DNA from: Chelativorans sp. AA-79
Lineage (GTDB): Bacteria; Pseudomonadota; Alphaproteobacteria; Rhizobiales; Rhizobiaceae
Assembly (NCBI RefSeq): GCF_029457495.1
Contig: NZ_CP120361.1
Coordinates: forward strand, 2,930,001 to 2,994,000
Direction of reading: 5' to 3'
Length of the DNA: 64,000 nt
Shown in pieces: positions 10,020 to 19,309 of this stretch. The notes under the pieces are model-generated. The model saw only the letters and a program-made list of their open reading frames with translations. It did no database searches and was not told the origin of the DNA. Position 1 is the first letter of the stretch. Every line of letters starts with the position of its first letter. Made by a program: the position numbers and the translations under genes.

Positions 10020-10342
10020 CGCTCTCGCGGGAACCGGATGCGCACCGGGTGTTCGGGAGGGCGGCGGAAACCTCCCTCCCCAGGATCGGAACCTGGGGAT
10101 CCGAGGGCCCGCGACAGGCCGGCGGTGCCGGGGTGCTGGGTCAGAGACAGCATCTCGGAAAAACGGATGCTGGGTGAGAGACGGCATCGCGGAAACCGCG
10201 GAGAAGCCGCTAGGGCTCTCCTTCGGCCCGGCCAAGACCACCCCCTTCATTGGGTGCAGCCGGGAAGGAGAAGGGTCCGAGTGACCGGCCGAGGTCGGGA
10301 CAGACTCCGGCGGGGCGCATTGGGAGCGCCTTTTTTAATTTT
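10020..10342 (+). ncRNA. candidate structured RNA ending in an intrinsic terminator
   Basis: A chain of hairpins on the plus strand: GGGAGG/CCTCCC, TCCCCAGG/CCTGGGGA, CAGCATC/GATGCTG, CGCGG/CCGCG, and a long compound stem (CTCCTT and CCCGGC pairing with GCCGGG and AAGGAG, with CACCC/GGGTG at its tip), then the terminator at 10314-10342. No RNase P, tmRNA, SRP RNA or riboswitch signature that I know is present. It could be an independent RNA or a structured tyrS 3' region. The 5' end is a guess. Confidence 0.45.
10314..10342 (+). terminator. intrinsic terminator of the RNA candidate or tyrS
   Basis: GGCGC (10314-10318) pairs with GCGCC (10326-10330) around a seven-base loop, followed by TTTTTTAATTTT. 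The U-run lies on the plus strand only. Confidence 0.8.
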
Positions 10343-10473
10343 GTGGCGTGAACAGTGCGCCCCGCTTCCCAAGGTCTTTGACAATGGCCAGACGGTGCAA
10401 ACCGGGCGTGGCAACGGCGAGACGCGCGTCCTGCCCTTCGGTGAAGCGCAGGTGGATATTCGAGGTTACCGGC

Positions 10474-13400
10474 TCAACGGAACTCGAAGATCTCGCGCAG
10501 GAATCCGGGCGCGACGGCCGAAAGCGGGTTCACCTCGAGCCTCGGCTCTTCCACCGCGCCGCTCAGCCGGTAGGTGATGCCGATCAGGCCCCGGTCGCGC
10601 CCGTTGCCGAGGATCTGCCCGATCAGCGGAAGCTCCCCGAAGATGCGGTTCACGCCGTAGATCGGCATGAACGTGCCGGTAATGTCCATCTGGTCGTTGG
10701 GATCGTAGAGCGTGCCCTGGAAGGTGGAACCGATCACGGGCCCGCGCAGCACGCCATCGACAATGCCGAGGCTCCCGCGAGCCTTCGCCAACGCGGCCGC
10801 ACCCCGCTCGAAATGCACGCGCGTGGTGTCTAGCCGGCCCTTCTCCTTGGTGGCCGCCACCAGGGAGCGCATCCGCGGTTCGTCGACGATCCAGAAGTCC
10901 CGGATGTCGATCTGTCCGGACAGGTTCTCATTGTCCGCGCCCTGGAGCGCCAGCGTGAGCTGCCCCCCTTCCATATGCTCGTAGAGATCGAGGAACCGGA
11001 ACACCGCCCCGGCATTGCTGGACGAGACATGGACCGTCGTCGCCGCCTCATGGGATGTCTTGGCCACCTTTACGCCGCCATGGGACGTGGTCGCGCCGGC
11101 CAGGGTCAGTTCGTCCGGCTTCCTGCCGCTGTTCGAATAGGCAAGCTCGACCTGGGCAAGCGTCTCGCCGTGGAAGCCGTCCACCTGCGCGAGCGAGGCC
11201 TTCACGGTCACCGGTGTGGCGTCGCCTCCGGCGCCCTCGCCTTCCGATTCCCCGTGTTCGCTCAGCACTTCCTTGATGAGCCCGCGCGCATCGAATGCGG
11301 CGCCGTCCACCGAAACGGAATAGGCGTTGCCATTCCTGCGGATCGTCGCTGCGAAATCGTCGCCACGATTGAATCGCGCCTTCTGGAAGCGGGCCTCCTG
11401 CAGTCGGCCGCCCTCCAGCCGCACCTGTCCGGCGAGGGAAAAGCTCTCGCCCCGGAGCGAGAAATCGGAGAGCTGGATGGTGTCGCCGTCACGATCCATC
11501 AGGAAATCGGCGGTTGCCGGGATTCCGGCCCCCTTGCGCCAGCCGATCCACGGTATCTCCAGCCGCGCCGTGTCCAGCTTGACGCTGATCCTGTCGCGCT
11601 CGTCCGGGCCGCTGTTGTCGTAGACCACGGTAAAAGGTCCGGAGACCAGGGTCCCAAGCCCCGGAAGGAGCTTGTCGCGGGAAGCGTCGTCCATCTTCAG
11701 TTCGACGTGTCGCACGCGCTCCGCCGCCGCGCCGAAGGGCTCCACGATATGCAGGTCGGCGGGGATGCCGTCGAGCTTGGCGGCAGCCGAGAACTCGGCC
11801 CGGCCGGGATCGACCAGCAGGCGTCCCTTCGCGTCCGTGACGTGCTGCCCCTCGATGGGCTTGGCGATGGAAAGGCTTTCGTAATCGAGCGCCACCTGCC
11901 AGTCGAGGCTGTCCAGCGGGATGTCCGCTTTCAGGGGAATGTCGGTGCTGACATGACCGGACATCTCTCCGCTGAGGTCCTGCGGCTTGAAGTCATGGAA
12001 GCGGGAGGCTGCGATCGGCCGGTAGGAGACGAATTGCAGGATTGCCGGCGCCTCGCCGGCGACATCGATCTCCAGCTTGCCGATGCGGCGGTGCTCCCGC
12101 GAGGCGTCGATGATGAGCGTGCCGTTCTTGGCGTCGAGCGTCCGGCCGCTCTCCATATAGACCCGCCCCGAAGCGAGGCCGACCTTCACATCCGTGCCTG
12201 CGAAATCGACGGAGCCGTTGCCGTCGCGTACCGGCGGAAGGTCGCCGGCGATGTTGAAGCGCGTATCGGACAGCGCGAAATGGCCGAAGACCTCGTCGGG
12301 GCCGAGCGGAACGCCGTTGCCGAGCCGGCCAGGCGGAACCTCGAGCGTCAGGCCGCTCTCGCGCACCGTCCCGCCGAACACGTTCTCGAGCGTCCAGTTG
12401 CGCGCGCCCGGGGCTGCAAACCATGGCCAGAACTGCTTCACATGGGCCGTGGGCATGCTGCCCACCTGCAGCGCGAGCCGCAGGCCGGGCGATTTGCCCT
12501 CTTCCAGCGTGAGCGCGAAGCTGCCCTTCAGCTCACCCCCTGTCGTGCGGACCTCGATCGGATCGGCCGAGAAACGCATGGCAGCCGGATCGAGCCGGCC
12601 CGCGACCCTGACGGCGAACGGAAGCGGTGGTTCCGGGGAATCCGCCGGCGCAAGCACGGAATTGCGCGACACGAGGTCGACCCGATAGACCGCCAATCCC
12701 TCAGGCCCGCTTTCCGGACCGAAAGTGCCCTCGAAATTCATATGTGTGCGCCCGGATTCGAGCCTGGCTCCCGTCACCGAGAAGACCTTGTCGCCGGCGG
12801 CCGCGGCCACGGAAACCGCCGCATTGTCGAGGGGGATTTCGTCCTCTCCGAAGCCGAGCAGCATCCGGCCTGCCTGAACGTCGATGCGCAGGAAGCCCGG
12901 TCCTTCTCCGCCGGCTGCCCTGCCGGAGAGCGCGAGCTCGAACGCGCCCATGGAGCGGATGAAGCCGTTCGGCGCATGGGGCCCGCCGCTTTCATCCGGC
13001 GCCGATATTGTCATGGAGAGGGCGGAGATCCTGTTCGTGCCCGGATCACGCGCGGCGGTGCCCTCGAAGGAAAGGCTTCGGCCACGATAGTGGGCGGCAC
13101 CTTCCAGATGGATGTCCGTGTCGCTTTCCCGCGTGATGTCGAGGCCGTCGACGAGAAGGCCGGGGATCGTCTCCCCACCGGCCAGGAATCCGATATTGGA
13201 CAGGCTGACGCTGGACAGGCCGGCCCCGCGCGTGATCTCGAAGGCGCGCTCGATCGCATTGAAGACGGCGCCGCTCAGATCGTCGGGGCTGATCGCGGCA
13301 GGCCGTGTGAGCAGCGCCGTGAGGTTCGGCCCGCTCCCCGCCGACATCTCGGCCGGCGTCAGCTGGGCGTCCGCCATGGCGACGCGGGCAAGCTCGATCT

Positions 13401-13839
13401 TGCCGCTGAGCAGCGGTATGGCCCGCAAGCCGAAACGCAGCAGGCCGGCATTGGCGATGGGCGCCTTGTCGCTTGCCCGCACGATGCGCGCATCATGCAC
13501 TTCGAGCGCAAAGAGGCTCGACCTGCCCAGGCCGAGCCGGAGGTCGCCGATCGAGACGTCCACATCGACACCCACCAGGCTCTCGATGGCTCTTTCGGCC
13601 TGAAGCCTCAGCCTCTCATTGCCGATCGCGTCGACGCCGACGGCATAGAGCCCCCCGCCGAGGAGCAGGACCAAAAGCATGAGGGCGGCTGCCGGTCGTG
13701 CCAGCCAGCGCCACAGACGCGATCGCTTTGCGCGGCAGATGGAAGGCGGCCGAAGGCAGGCGGACGGGAAGCTCCCCAGGGGGGCGATCTCTTCCCGCCG
13801 GAAGCGCACCTTTTCATGATCGCCTGTTTCGTGCGCCAC
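10474..13839 (-). CDS. AsmA/YhdP-like very large envelope protein
   Basis: About 1121 residues from the GTG at 13839. A cytoplasmic N-terminus rich in Arg/Lys is followed by one membrane helix (AAALMLLVLLLGGGLYAV) and a very long periplasmic part of repeated beta segments, as in the AsmA/YhdP/TamB group (DUF3971 and AsmA-like C-terminal regions). Proteins of this group are thought to be bridges that move lipids between the membranes. The reading frame stays open upstream to 14484, but that part is antisense to bcp and is not included. The start is uncertain: GTG 13839 has GGGAAC 7 bases away, and another GTG occurs at 13809. Transcribed divergently from bcp. Confidence 0.8.
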   Translation of the reverse strand: MAHETGDHEKVRFRREEIAPLGSFPSACLRPPSICRAKRSRLWRWLARPAAALMLLVLLLGGGLYAVGVDAIGNERLRLQAERAIESLVGVDVDVSIGDLRLGLGRSSLFALEVHDARIVRASDKAPIANAGLLRFGLRAIPLLSGKIELARVAMADAQLTPAEMSAGSGPNLTALLTRPAAISPDDLSGAVFNAIERAFEITRGAGLSSVSLSNIGFLAGGETIPGLLVDGLDITRESDTDIHLEGAAHYRGRSLSFEGTAARDPGTNRISALSMTISAPDESGGPHAPNGFIRSMGAFELALSGRAAGGEGPGFLRIDVQAGRMLLGFGEDEIPLDNAAVSVAAAAGDKVFSVTGARLESGRTHMNFEGTFGPESGPEGLAVYRVDLVSRNSVLAPADSPEPPLPFAVRVAGRLDPAAMRFSADPIEVRTTGGELKGSFALTLEEGKSPGLRLALQVGSMPTAHVKQFWPWFAAPGARNWTLENVFGGTVRESGLTLEVPPGRLGNGVPLGPDEVFGHFALSDTRFNIAGDLPPVRDGNGSVDFAGTDVKVGLASGRVYMESGRTLDAKNGTLIIDASREHRRIGKLEIDVAGEAPAILQFVSYRPIAASRFHDFKPQDLSGEMSGHVSTDIPLKADIPLDSLDWQVALDYESLSIAKPIEGQHVTDAKGRLLVDPGRAEFSAAAKLDGIPADLHIVEPFGAAAERVRHVELKMDDASRDKLLPGLGTLVSGPFTVVYDNSGPDERDRISVKLDTARLEIPWIGWRKGAGIPATADFLMDRDGDTIQLSDFSLRGESFSLAGQVRLEGGRLQEARFQKARFNRGDDFAATIRRNGNAYSVSVDGAAFDARGLIKEVLSEHGESEGEGAGGDATPVTVKASLAQVDGFHGETLAQVELAYSNSGRKPDELTLAGATTSHGGVKVAKTSHEAATTVHVSSSNAGAVFRFLDLYEHMEGGQLTLALQGADNENLSGQIDIRDFWIVDEPRMRSLVAATKEKGRLDTTRVHFERGAAALAKARGSLGIVDGVLRGPVIGSTFQGTLYDPNDQMDITGTFMPIYGVNRIFGELPLIGQILGNGRDRGLIGITYRLSGAVEEPRLEVNPLSAVAPGFLREIFEFR

Positions 13840-13897
13840 CAATGTTCCCGTCAAAGTCTGGACCGATTTTGGCGAATCCGCTTCAAAGATTATAGTC

Positions 13898-13920
13898 GGG
13901 CCCGTCCGCAGGATGGGCCC
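13898..13920. promoter_or_regulatory. palindrome in the yhdP-like/bcp divergent control region
   Basis: GGGCCC at both ends plus GTCC/GGAT gives a ten-base stem (one G-T pair) around a three-base loop. It lies midway between the divergent starts at 13839 and 13984. No U-run follows, so an operator or leader hairpin is more likely than a terminator. Confidence 0.35.
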
Positions 13921-13983
13921 AGCCGTCCTAGAATTCCAACACTTTGTTGAATTTGCGCCTAAACACAAAAGAAGGGTAGGAAA

Positions 13984-14466
13984 ATGGCCGTACCGGACAA
14001 GGGCGATATGGCGCCCGATTTCGAACTGCAGCAGGATGGCGGGCGCACATTTCGGTTGTCTGACCTCCGTGGCAAGCCGGTCGTGCTCTACTTCTATCCA
14101 AAGGACGACACGAGCACCTGCACGGCACAGGCCATCGAGTTCTCGGCCCGGAAAGGCGAGTTCGACGCACTCGGGATTCCGGTCATCGGCCTTTCGCCCG
14201 ATACGCTGAAGAGCCACGACAAGTTCAGGGCCAAGCACGACCTTGCGATCGACCTTCTGGCCGATCCCGAAAAGAAGGTCGTGCAGGACTACGGCGTGTG
14301 GACGGAAAAGAGCATGTATGGCCGCACCTATATGGGCGTGGAGCGCAGCACCTTTCTGATCGCACCCGACGGCCGCGTCGCGGAAGTCTGGCGCAAGGTG
14401 CGGCTCAAGGGCCATCTGGACGCGGTTCTCAGGGCCGCCCGGGCGCTCGCGGCTCCCGGCACATAA
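13984..14466 (+). CDS. bcp: Bcp-type peroxiredoxin (PrxQ family)
   Basis: Thiol peroxidase of 160 residues that reduces hydrogen peroxide and organic peroxides. The thioredoxin fold shows FYPKDDTSTCT with the peroxidatic cysteine at C46. In most Bcp proteins a resolving cysteine follows five residues later; here that place is isoleucine (CTAQAI), and there is no other cysteine, so this is a one-Cys form that must be recycled by an outside thiol. GAAGGGTAGG lies just before the ATG. It is divergent from the YhdP-like gene, and the M23 peptidase follows 85 bases downstream. Confidence 0.93.
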   Translation: MAVPDKGDMAPDFELQQDGGRTFRLSDLRGKPVVLYFYPKDDTSTCTAQAIEFSARKGEFDALGIPVIGLSPDTLKSHDKFRAKHDLAIDLLADPEKKVVQDYGVWTEKSMYGRTYMGVERSTFLIAPDGRVAEVWRKVRLKGHLDAVLRAARALAAPGT

Positions 14467-14551
14467 GACCGCCCGGCTCCACACAACCCTTTGTTAACCC
14501 TAAGATTGTGTAATCAGCCGCATCGAGACACAGGGAACAGGCGGTCGACCC

Positions 14552-15805
14552 GTGAGGCTGGAAACATGTGCTGGGCGATTTCTTCGGCAGCTCCACCTCC
14601 CCACGACCATTATCGTCGCTCGCGGCGATGAGTTTCGCTATTTCACCACGCGGCCATGGATGGTGTTGGCTTCAGGCGCGCTGGTCGCACTGCTGGCGGC
14701 TACCTGCCTCTATCTTGTGGTGCGTGACGACTTCATCGGGAAAGCGGCCGCGCACCGCGCGCGCCTGCAGGAAACCTATGAGAATCGGATCTTCGCACTC
14801 GAGGCGGAGATCGAACGCCTCACCAGTCGGCAGACCGCGGAACAGGAAAGCTTGCAGCGCCGCATAACGGAACTGCTCGAAAGACAGGAGCGCCTTTCCG
14901 AGCGGCACAGCTGGCTCGGCCCCGTTCTGGAACGCGCCGAAGACCTGAGAGCGACGGGGGAGCCCATCCCCTTCCCCACGCCGCGCCCGGAGGTCCGTGC
15001 CTCGATCGATGAAGACGAGATCGACCATGCCGCGATCACGGGCAGCGCTTTTGCCGGCAGCGCGGCGCCGAATATCCATTGGCCGATCCGAGGCGGAGGA
15101 GAGGCCGGGCGCACGGACGCGCTTTTCCATGCCCTCGACCGCTCATTGCGCGATCTGGAAACGGAGCAGACGGCAGAGATCGGCAGGCTTGCCGACGAAA
15201 CCTACCAGACCGTGGAGGCCATCGGCAGCGCACTGGAGGCAGCCGGAATCGAGATGGCCGGCCGACATGGCGAAGAAGGTGCCGGCGGGCCACTGATCGC
15301 GGCAATGGGCGGCACACCGTTTGAAGAACGGGTGCGGGAACTGGAAGAGGCGCTCGATCGGCTTGAGAGCGTGAAGCGCACCGTGCGTCGCCTCCCCATC
15401 ATCTCGCCCGTACCGGGAGCCGCCGTCACCAGCGGTTTCGGGATGCGCCGGGATCCGCTTCTCGGACGCCCCGCCTATCATCCCGGCCTGGACTTGCGCG
15501 CCGCGCCGGGTTCTCCCGTGCGCGCGGCCGCTGCCGGAACGATCGTCGAAGCGGGCTGGAACGGCGGCTATGGCCGCATGATCGAAATCGATCACGGCGA
15601 CGGCATGCGTACCCGCTATGCCCATTTGAGCGGGATGCTGGTTCGTAAGGGGGACAAGGTCAGCGATGGCGAGGTCATCGGCCGCGTCGGAAGCAGCGGG
15701 CGCTCCACCGGCCCGCATCTTCATTACGAGGTGCGCAAGGGCGGCGTGCCCGTCAATCCGCAGAAATTCATGACCGCAGGGCAAAGCCTCGGCAAGCTTC
15801 TGTAG
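14552..15805 (+). CDS. M23 (LytM) metallopeptidase with N-terminal membrane anchor and coiled coil
   Basis: 417 residues from a GTG start. One membrane helix at about 37-57, a coiled-coil stretch at 66-115 (RARLQETYENRIFALEAEIE and onward), a second helical part near 190-290, and a C-terminal LytM domain. The zinc ligands are all present: H310 and D314 in HPGLD, and H389/H391 in PHLHYEV, so it should be an active peptidoglycan endopeptidase facing the periplasm. The build resembles MepM/ShyA or DipM-like cell wall hydrolases. The ribosome site is weak. It follows bcp in the same direction but probably has its own promoter. Confidence 0.88.
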   Translation: MRLETCAGRFLRQLHLPTTIIVARGDEFRYFTTRPWMVLASGALVALLAATCLYLVVRDDFIGKAAAHRARLQETYENRIFALEAEIERLTSRQTAEQESLQRRITELLERQERLSERHSWLGPVLERAEDLRATGEPIPFPTPRPEVRASIDEDEIDHAAITGSAFAGSAAPNIHWPIRGGGEAGRTDALFHALDRSLRDLETEQTAEIGRLADETYQTVEAIGSALEAAGIEMAGRHGEEGAGGPLIAAMGGTPFEERVRELEEALDRLESVKRTVRRLPIISPVPGAAVTSGFGMRRDPLLGRPAYHPGLDLRAAPGSPVRAAAAGTIVEAGWNGGYGRMIEIDHGDGMRTRYAHLSGMLVRKGDKVSDGEVIGRVGSSGRSTGPHLHYEVRKGGVPVNPQKFMTAGQSLGKLL

Positions 15806-15946
15806 CTCCTCTCGGCCCATCAAAAAAAGCGCCACGCAAAATGTCGGCCCCGGATGGGATGGTCCGTCCTCCGTGCAGCCGTCCGGCGGGTATGGACATG
15901 TTTCCTCCCTGCGACGGCATGATGTCGTGGTGGAGAGGACAATCAG

Positions 15947-17149
15947 ATGAGCCATTCCTATCGTTGGGTGATCGTCGGCGCAGGCGCGCTGATGGGCTGC
16001 GTTGCCGTCGGGACGATGTTCTCGCTGGCGATCTTCCTGGAGCCGATCGGCACGGACACGCTTTGGTCCCGCGCCGGGATATCGAGCGCCATGACGCTCA
16101 ATTTCATCGTCATGGGGCTCGGGGGCTTCGCCTGGGGCGCGGCGAGCGACCGTTTCGGCGCCCGCATCGTCGTTCTGGCAGGCGCCATGCTGCTGGGGCT
16201 TGCGCTGGTGCTTTCCAGCCGGGCCACCTCGCTGCTCGAATTCCAATTGACCTACGGGGTCCTCGTCGGCCTGTCCGCGAGCGCCTTCTTCGCGCCAATG
16301 ATCGCCGCCACCACCGCCTGGTTCGAAGAGAACCGCGGACTTGCCGTTTCTCTGGTATCGGCCGGGATGGGCGTCGCGCCGATGACGATCTCGCCCCTCG
16401 CGCGTTGGCTGATCTCCGCCTATGACTGGCGTACGGCCATGTTCGCCATCGGCATCCTGGCCTGGACGCTGCTTCTGCCAACGGCTCTGCTCGTCCGCCG
16501 TCCGCCGGCTCCCGCCGCCAGCGAAGCCGCATCCGGGCTTTCTGCCGGGAACAGCGGAATGTCGGTCATGCAGGCATTGCGCTCACCGCAGTTCCTCGTT
16601 CTCGGCTTCACCTTCTTCGCCTGCTGCGCGGCCCATTCCGGCCCGATCTTCCATATGGTGAGCTATGCGATGGTCTGCGGCATCGCCCCGATGGCGGCCG
16701 TGAGCATCTACAGCGTCGAGGGGCTCGCGGGACTGGGAGGGCGGCTCCTCTTCGGCGTGATGGCGGACCGCCTCGGCGTCAAGCAGGTGCTGGTCACAGG
16801 CCTGATGGTGCAGGCACTCGCGATCGCAGCCTATCTTTTCGTGAGCAGGCTTGAGGCCTTCTATGCGCTCGCCGTTCTATTCGGCGCCGTCTATGGCGGC
16901 GTGATGCCGCTTTATGCGGTGCTTGCCCGCGAGTATTTCGGGCAGCGCATCCTGGGCACCGTGTTTGGCGCGGCCACCATGCTATCGAGCCTGGGAATGG
17001 CCTTCGGACCGCTCGCCGGCGGCTGGGTGTTCGACACGTTCCAGAGCTATGCCTGGCTCTTCATCGGTTCGGCCATCGTGGGGCTGGGCGCCGTCGGTAT
17101 CGCCCTCGGCTTCCCGCCGCTGGCGCGCACCCGGCTGCAGCCTGCATAA
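15947..17149 (+). CDS. MFS transporter, oxalate/monocarboxylate-carrier-like
   Basis: 400-residue integral membrane protein with about twelve hydrophobic helices in two halves joined by a loop near 185-210. The loop between helices 2 and 3 holds ASDRFGARIVV and the matching loop in the second half holds VMADRLGVKQVL, the two-fold MFS A motif (G-x-x-x-D-R-x-G). Overall pattern fits the YhhX/OxlT or monocarboxylate branch, but the substrate cannot be told. GGAGAGG lies before the ATG. It is a single gene closed by the bidirectional terminator at 17165. Confidence 0.88.
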   Translation: MSHSYRWVIVGAGALMGCVAVGTMFSLAIFLEPIGTDTLWSRAGISSAMTLNFIVMGLGGFAWGAASDRFGARIVVLAGAMLLGLALVLSSRATSLLEFQLTYGVLVGLSASAFFAPMIAATTAWFEENRGLAVSLVSAGMGVAPMTISPLARWLISAYDWRTAMFAIGILAWTLLLPTALLVRRPPAPAASEAASGLSAGNSGMSVMQALRSPQFLVLGFTFFACCAAHSGPIFHMVSYAMVCGIAPMAAVSIYSVEGLAGLGGRLLFGVMADRLGVKQVLVTGLMVQALAIAAYLFVSRLEAFYALAVLFGAVYGGVMPLYAVLAREYFGQRILGTVFGAATMLSSLGMAFGPLAGGWVFDTFQSYAWLFIGSAIVGLGAVGIALGFPPLARTRLQPA

Positions 17150-17164
17150 AAGCGTCCGGTAATA

Positions 17165-17193
17165 AAAACCCCCGGCTCACGGCCGGGGGTTTT
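17165..17193. terminator. bidirectional terminator between the MFS gene and tig
   Basis: Twelve-base stem: AAAACCCCCGGC pairs with GCCGGGGGTTTT around a five-base loop. It has U-runs in both directions and so serves the rightward MFS gene (ends 17149) and the leftward tig gene (ends 17219). Confidence 0.92.
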
Positions 17194-17218
17194 CAGGGGG
17201 AAACCGTCTCAGCGAGGC

Positions 17219-18643
17219 TTACTCGGCGTCGTCCTTCTTGGCGGCCTTCTTCTTGGGTGCGGCCTTCTTCTTGGCCGTTTCCTTCGGCTTTTTTTCCTCG
17301 CCTTCCTCTTCCTCGGCCAGGAGTTCCTCGCGGCTCACCTTCTTGTCCGTCACGTCGACCTGCGACAGGAGCTGATCGACGACCTTCTCCTCGAAGAGAG
17401 GGGCGCGGACCGAGGCGAGCGCCTGCGGGTTCTGGCGATAGAATTCGTAGATCTCCTGCTGCTGGTTCGCGGGATAGCGGCGGATCGAATCGATCAGCGC
17501 GCGCTGCATCTCGTCATCGGAGACCTGGACGTTCGCCTCTTCGCCGATCTGCGCCAGAACGAGGCCGAGGCGCACCCGGCGTTCGGCAAGGCGCTGATAT
17601 TCCGCGCGCGCCTCCTCCTCGGTGGTATCTTCATCCTCGAAGGTGCGGCCGGCGGACTCGAGGTCACGCGTCACCTGCGACCAGATATTGTCGAACTCGG
17701 CCTGAACAAGCTTGGACGGCGCCTCGAACTTGTAGGTCTCGTCGAGCGCATCGAGAAGCTGCCGCTTGGCCTTCTGCCGCGTCATCTGGCCGAACTGGCT
17801 CTCGAGCTGCCCGCGGATGATCTCGCGCAGCTTGTCGGCCGATTCCAGGCCGAGCTTCTTGGCGAGCTCGTCATCGATGGTGAGCTCCTCGGCCGAGGCC
17901 ACCTGCTTCACGGTCACTTCGAACTCGGCTTCCTTGCCGGCCAGATGCTCGGCCGCATAGGATTCGGGGAAGGTGATCTTGAATGACTTGGTGTCGCCCG
18001 CCTTCAGGCCGGTCAGTTCCTCCTCGAAGCCGGGGATGAACTGGCCATGGCCGATCACGACCTCGGAATCGGTGGCGGACCCGCCCTCGAAGGGTTCCCC
18101 GTCCAGCTTGCCCGAATAGTCCAGCGTGACCTTGTCCCCCTTCTCCGCCTTGCCCTTCTTGGGCTCGTAGGTGCGCACGGAGTCGGCCACGCGCTTGACC
18201 TGTTCCTCCACCTCCTCCTCCGGCACGTCGTAGACCGGCCGGGTGATCTTGATGTTGGAGAAGTCCTTGATCTCGATCGGCGGAATCACCTCGTAGGACA
18301 TCGAGAACTCGAAATCCGCCGCGCCGGCGAGCACCTTCTCGGCCTCCTTCTCGTCCTCCGTCATGGAGATTTCCGGCTGCATGGCGGGCTTCTCGCCGCG
18401 CTCGGAAATGATGGTGCGAGAGGAATCGTTGAGGATCTCGTTCACCACCTCGGCCATGAAGGACTTGCCATACATGCGGCGCAGATGCTGCAGCGGCACC
18501 TTGCCCGGGCGGAAGCCCTTGAGCCGCACCTTGTTCTTGGCATCCTCCAGGCGCGCCGTGAGGCGGGCTTCCATATCCTCGGCCGGCACGGTGACCTTGA
18601 TCTCGCGCTTAAGACCGGAATTGAGCGTCTCGCTAACCTGCAT
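17219..18643 (-). CDS. tig: trigger factor, ribosome-bound chaperone and peptidyl-prolyl isomerase
   Basis: Binds the ribosome exit tunnel and helps new chains fold. 474 residues: N-terminal ribosome-binding domain with the signature [12 protein letters not shown] at about 43-54, a central FKBP-type isomerase domain ([21 protein letters not shown]), then the helical C-terminal chaperone arms. The C-terminus is a Lys/Glu/Ala-rich tail longer than in E. coli (432 residues), as is usual in Rhizobiales. In this window no clpP-clpX-lon genes follow it, unlike in gammaproteobacteria. Confidence 0.97.
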   Translation of the reverse strand: MQVSETLNSGLKREIKVTVPAEDMEARLTARLEDAKNKVRLKGFRPGKVPLQHLRRMYGKSFMAEVVNEILNDSSRTIISERGEKPAMQPEISMTEDEKEAEKVLAGAADFEFSMSYEVIPPIEIKDFSNIKITRPVYDVPEEEVEEQVKRVADSVRTYEPKKGKAEKGDKVTLDYSGKLDGEPFEGGSATDSEVVIGHGQFIPGFEEELTGLKAGDTKSFKITFPESYAAEHLAGKEAEFEVTVKQVASAEELTIDDELAKKLGLESADKLREIIRGQLESQFGQMTRQKAKRQLLDALDETYKFEAPSKLVQAEFDNIWSQVTRDLESAGRTFEDEDTTEEEARAEYQRLAERRVRLGLVLAQIGEEANVQVSDDEMQRALIDSIRRYPANQQQEIYEFYRQNPQALASVRAPLFEEKVVDQLLSQVDVTDKKVSREELLAEEEEGEEKKPKETAKKKAAPKKKAAKKDDAE

Positions 18644-18729
18644 TCATCAAACCTTTATGTTCACTCGTGCCGGCGGCTCGGAGGCACCTCGCCGCCCAGC
18701 CTGCCGAAAATCCGTGTCCAGGGGTGGCC

Positions 18730-18814
18730 TGGTGCGGGTGGAGGGACTTGAACCCCCACGGCTTTCGCCACCAGAACCTAAATCTGGCGTGTCTACCAGT
18801 TCCACCACACCCGC
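18730..18814 (-). tRNA. tRNA-Leu (anticodon UAG)
   Basis: The cloverleaf folds on the minus strand: acceptor GCGGGTG/CACCCGC, anticodon stem CCAGA/TCTGG with loop TTTAGGT, a long variable arm as expected for tRNA-Leu, and T-arm GGGGGTTCAAGTCCC-type. The encoded CCA end is included (18730-18732). Confidence 0.97.
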
Positions 18815-19153
18815 TTTCCGAAAGGCCGGCGCCCTCGAAAGCGCGGGGTTCTATATCATTTGGGCTCCGCCTATCAAAGGAAATTTGCCCGTAACGGGCT
18901 TTTTCGGCACAGGCGCAGGACAACACGACTTCCCGGTTCCATCGGGACAATGAGAGGCAGCGCGCGGCAACGACGTTTCGTCAAGAAAGATGGCGGGGCC
19001 GCAACCGCATTTGGACAGGCTTGTGGCGGCATTATGGTGCATTGCACAACATGCATTGCTGCCATGCAACATTCGCACTACCGCTGGGCGTCGACCCCGA
19101 CTATCTAGGGGTCACAAGGTTGGACGAACCAAGCGAACAAAGCGAGCAAGACA
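18815..19153. other. 339-bp gap before the DUF1127 gene
   Basis: No gene is supported on either strand. It should hold the tRNA-Leu promoter (leftward) and the DUF1127/sRNA promoter (rightward). Near 19037-19075 there are several short TGCA-centred palindromes (for example GTGCATTGCAC), which might bind a regulator. A CTATCT at 19101 resembles a -10 element, but no matching -35 was found. Confidence 0.4.
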
Positions 19154-19294
19154 ATGAACCTGATCCGCAATTATCGTAACTGGCGCCGCTACCGGCAGAC
19201 AGTCAACGAGCTGAGCCGCCTCTCCACCCGCGAGCTCAGCGACCTGGGCATCGCCCGCGGCGATATTCCCTACGTGGCCCGCAAGTCGGTCTAA
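19154..19294 (+). CDS. DUF1127 small protein
   Basis: 46 residues: MNLIRNYRNWRRYRQTVNEL, then SRLSTRELSDLGIARGDIP, the classic DUF1127 pattern. These tiny basic proteins are typical of alpha- and gammaproteobacteria. In Rhodobacter sphaeroides the DUF1127 protein CcaF1 binds RNA and is encoded just ahead of stress-induced CCUCCUCCC-motif sRNAs; the same layout occurs here, so the mRNA is probably co-transcribed with and processed from the sRNA element downstream. The ribosome site is poor (AGCGAGC region). Confidence 0.9.
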   Translation: MNLIRNYRNWRRYRQTVNELSRLSTRELSDLGIARGDIPYVARKSV

Positions 19295-19309
19295 CGTAGA
19301 CAAGAGTTT

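Noticed and set aside
10020..10342. RNase P RNA, tmRNA or SRP RNA
   Set aside because: The core conserved sequences of these RNAs are absent, so only a generic structured RNA is reported.
10038..10577. Open frames of about 180-215 codons across the 10-kb gap
   Set aside because: Arg/Pro/Gly-rich composition, no ribosome sites, and they run through the hairpins and the terminator.
13840..14484. Upstream extension of the YhdP-like frame by about 215 codons
   Set aside because: It is antisense to the intact bcp gene and has no membrane or family features; the GTG at 13839 is a better start.
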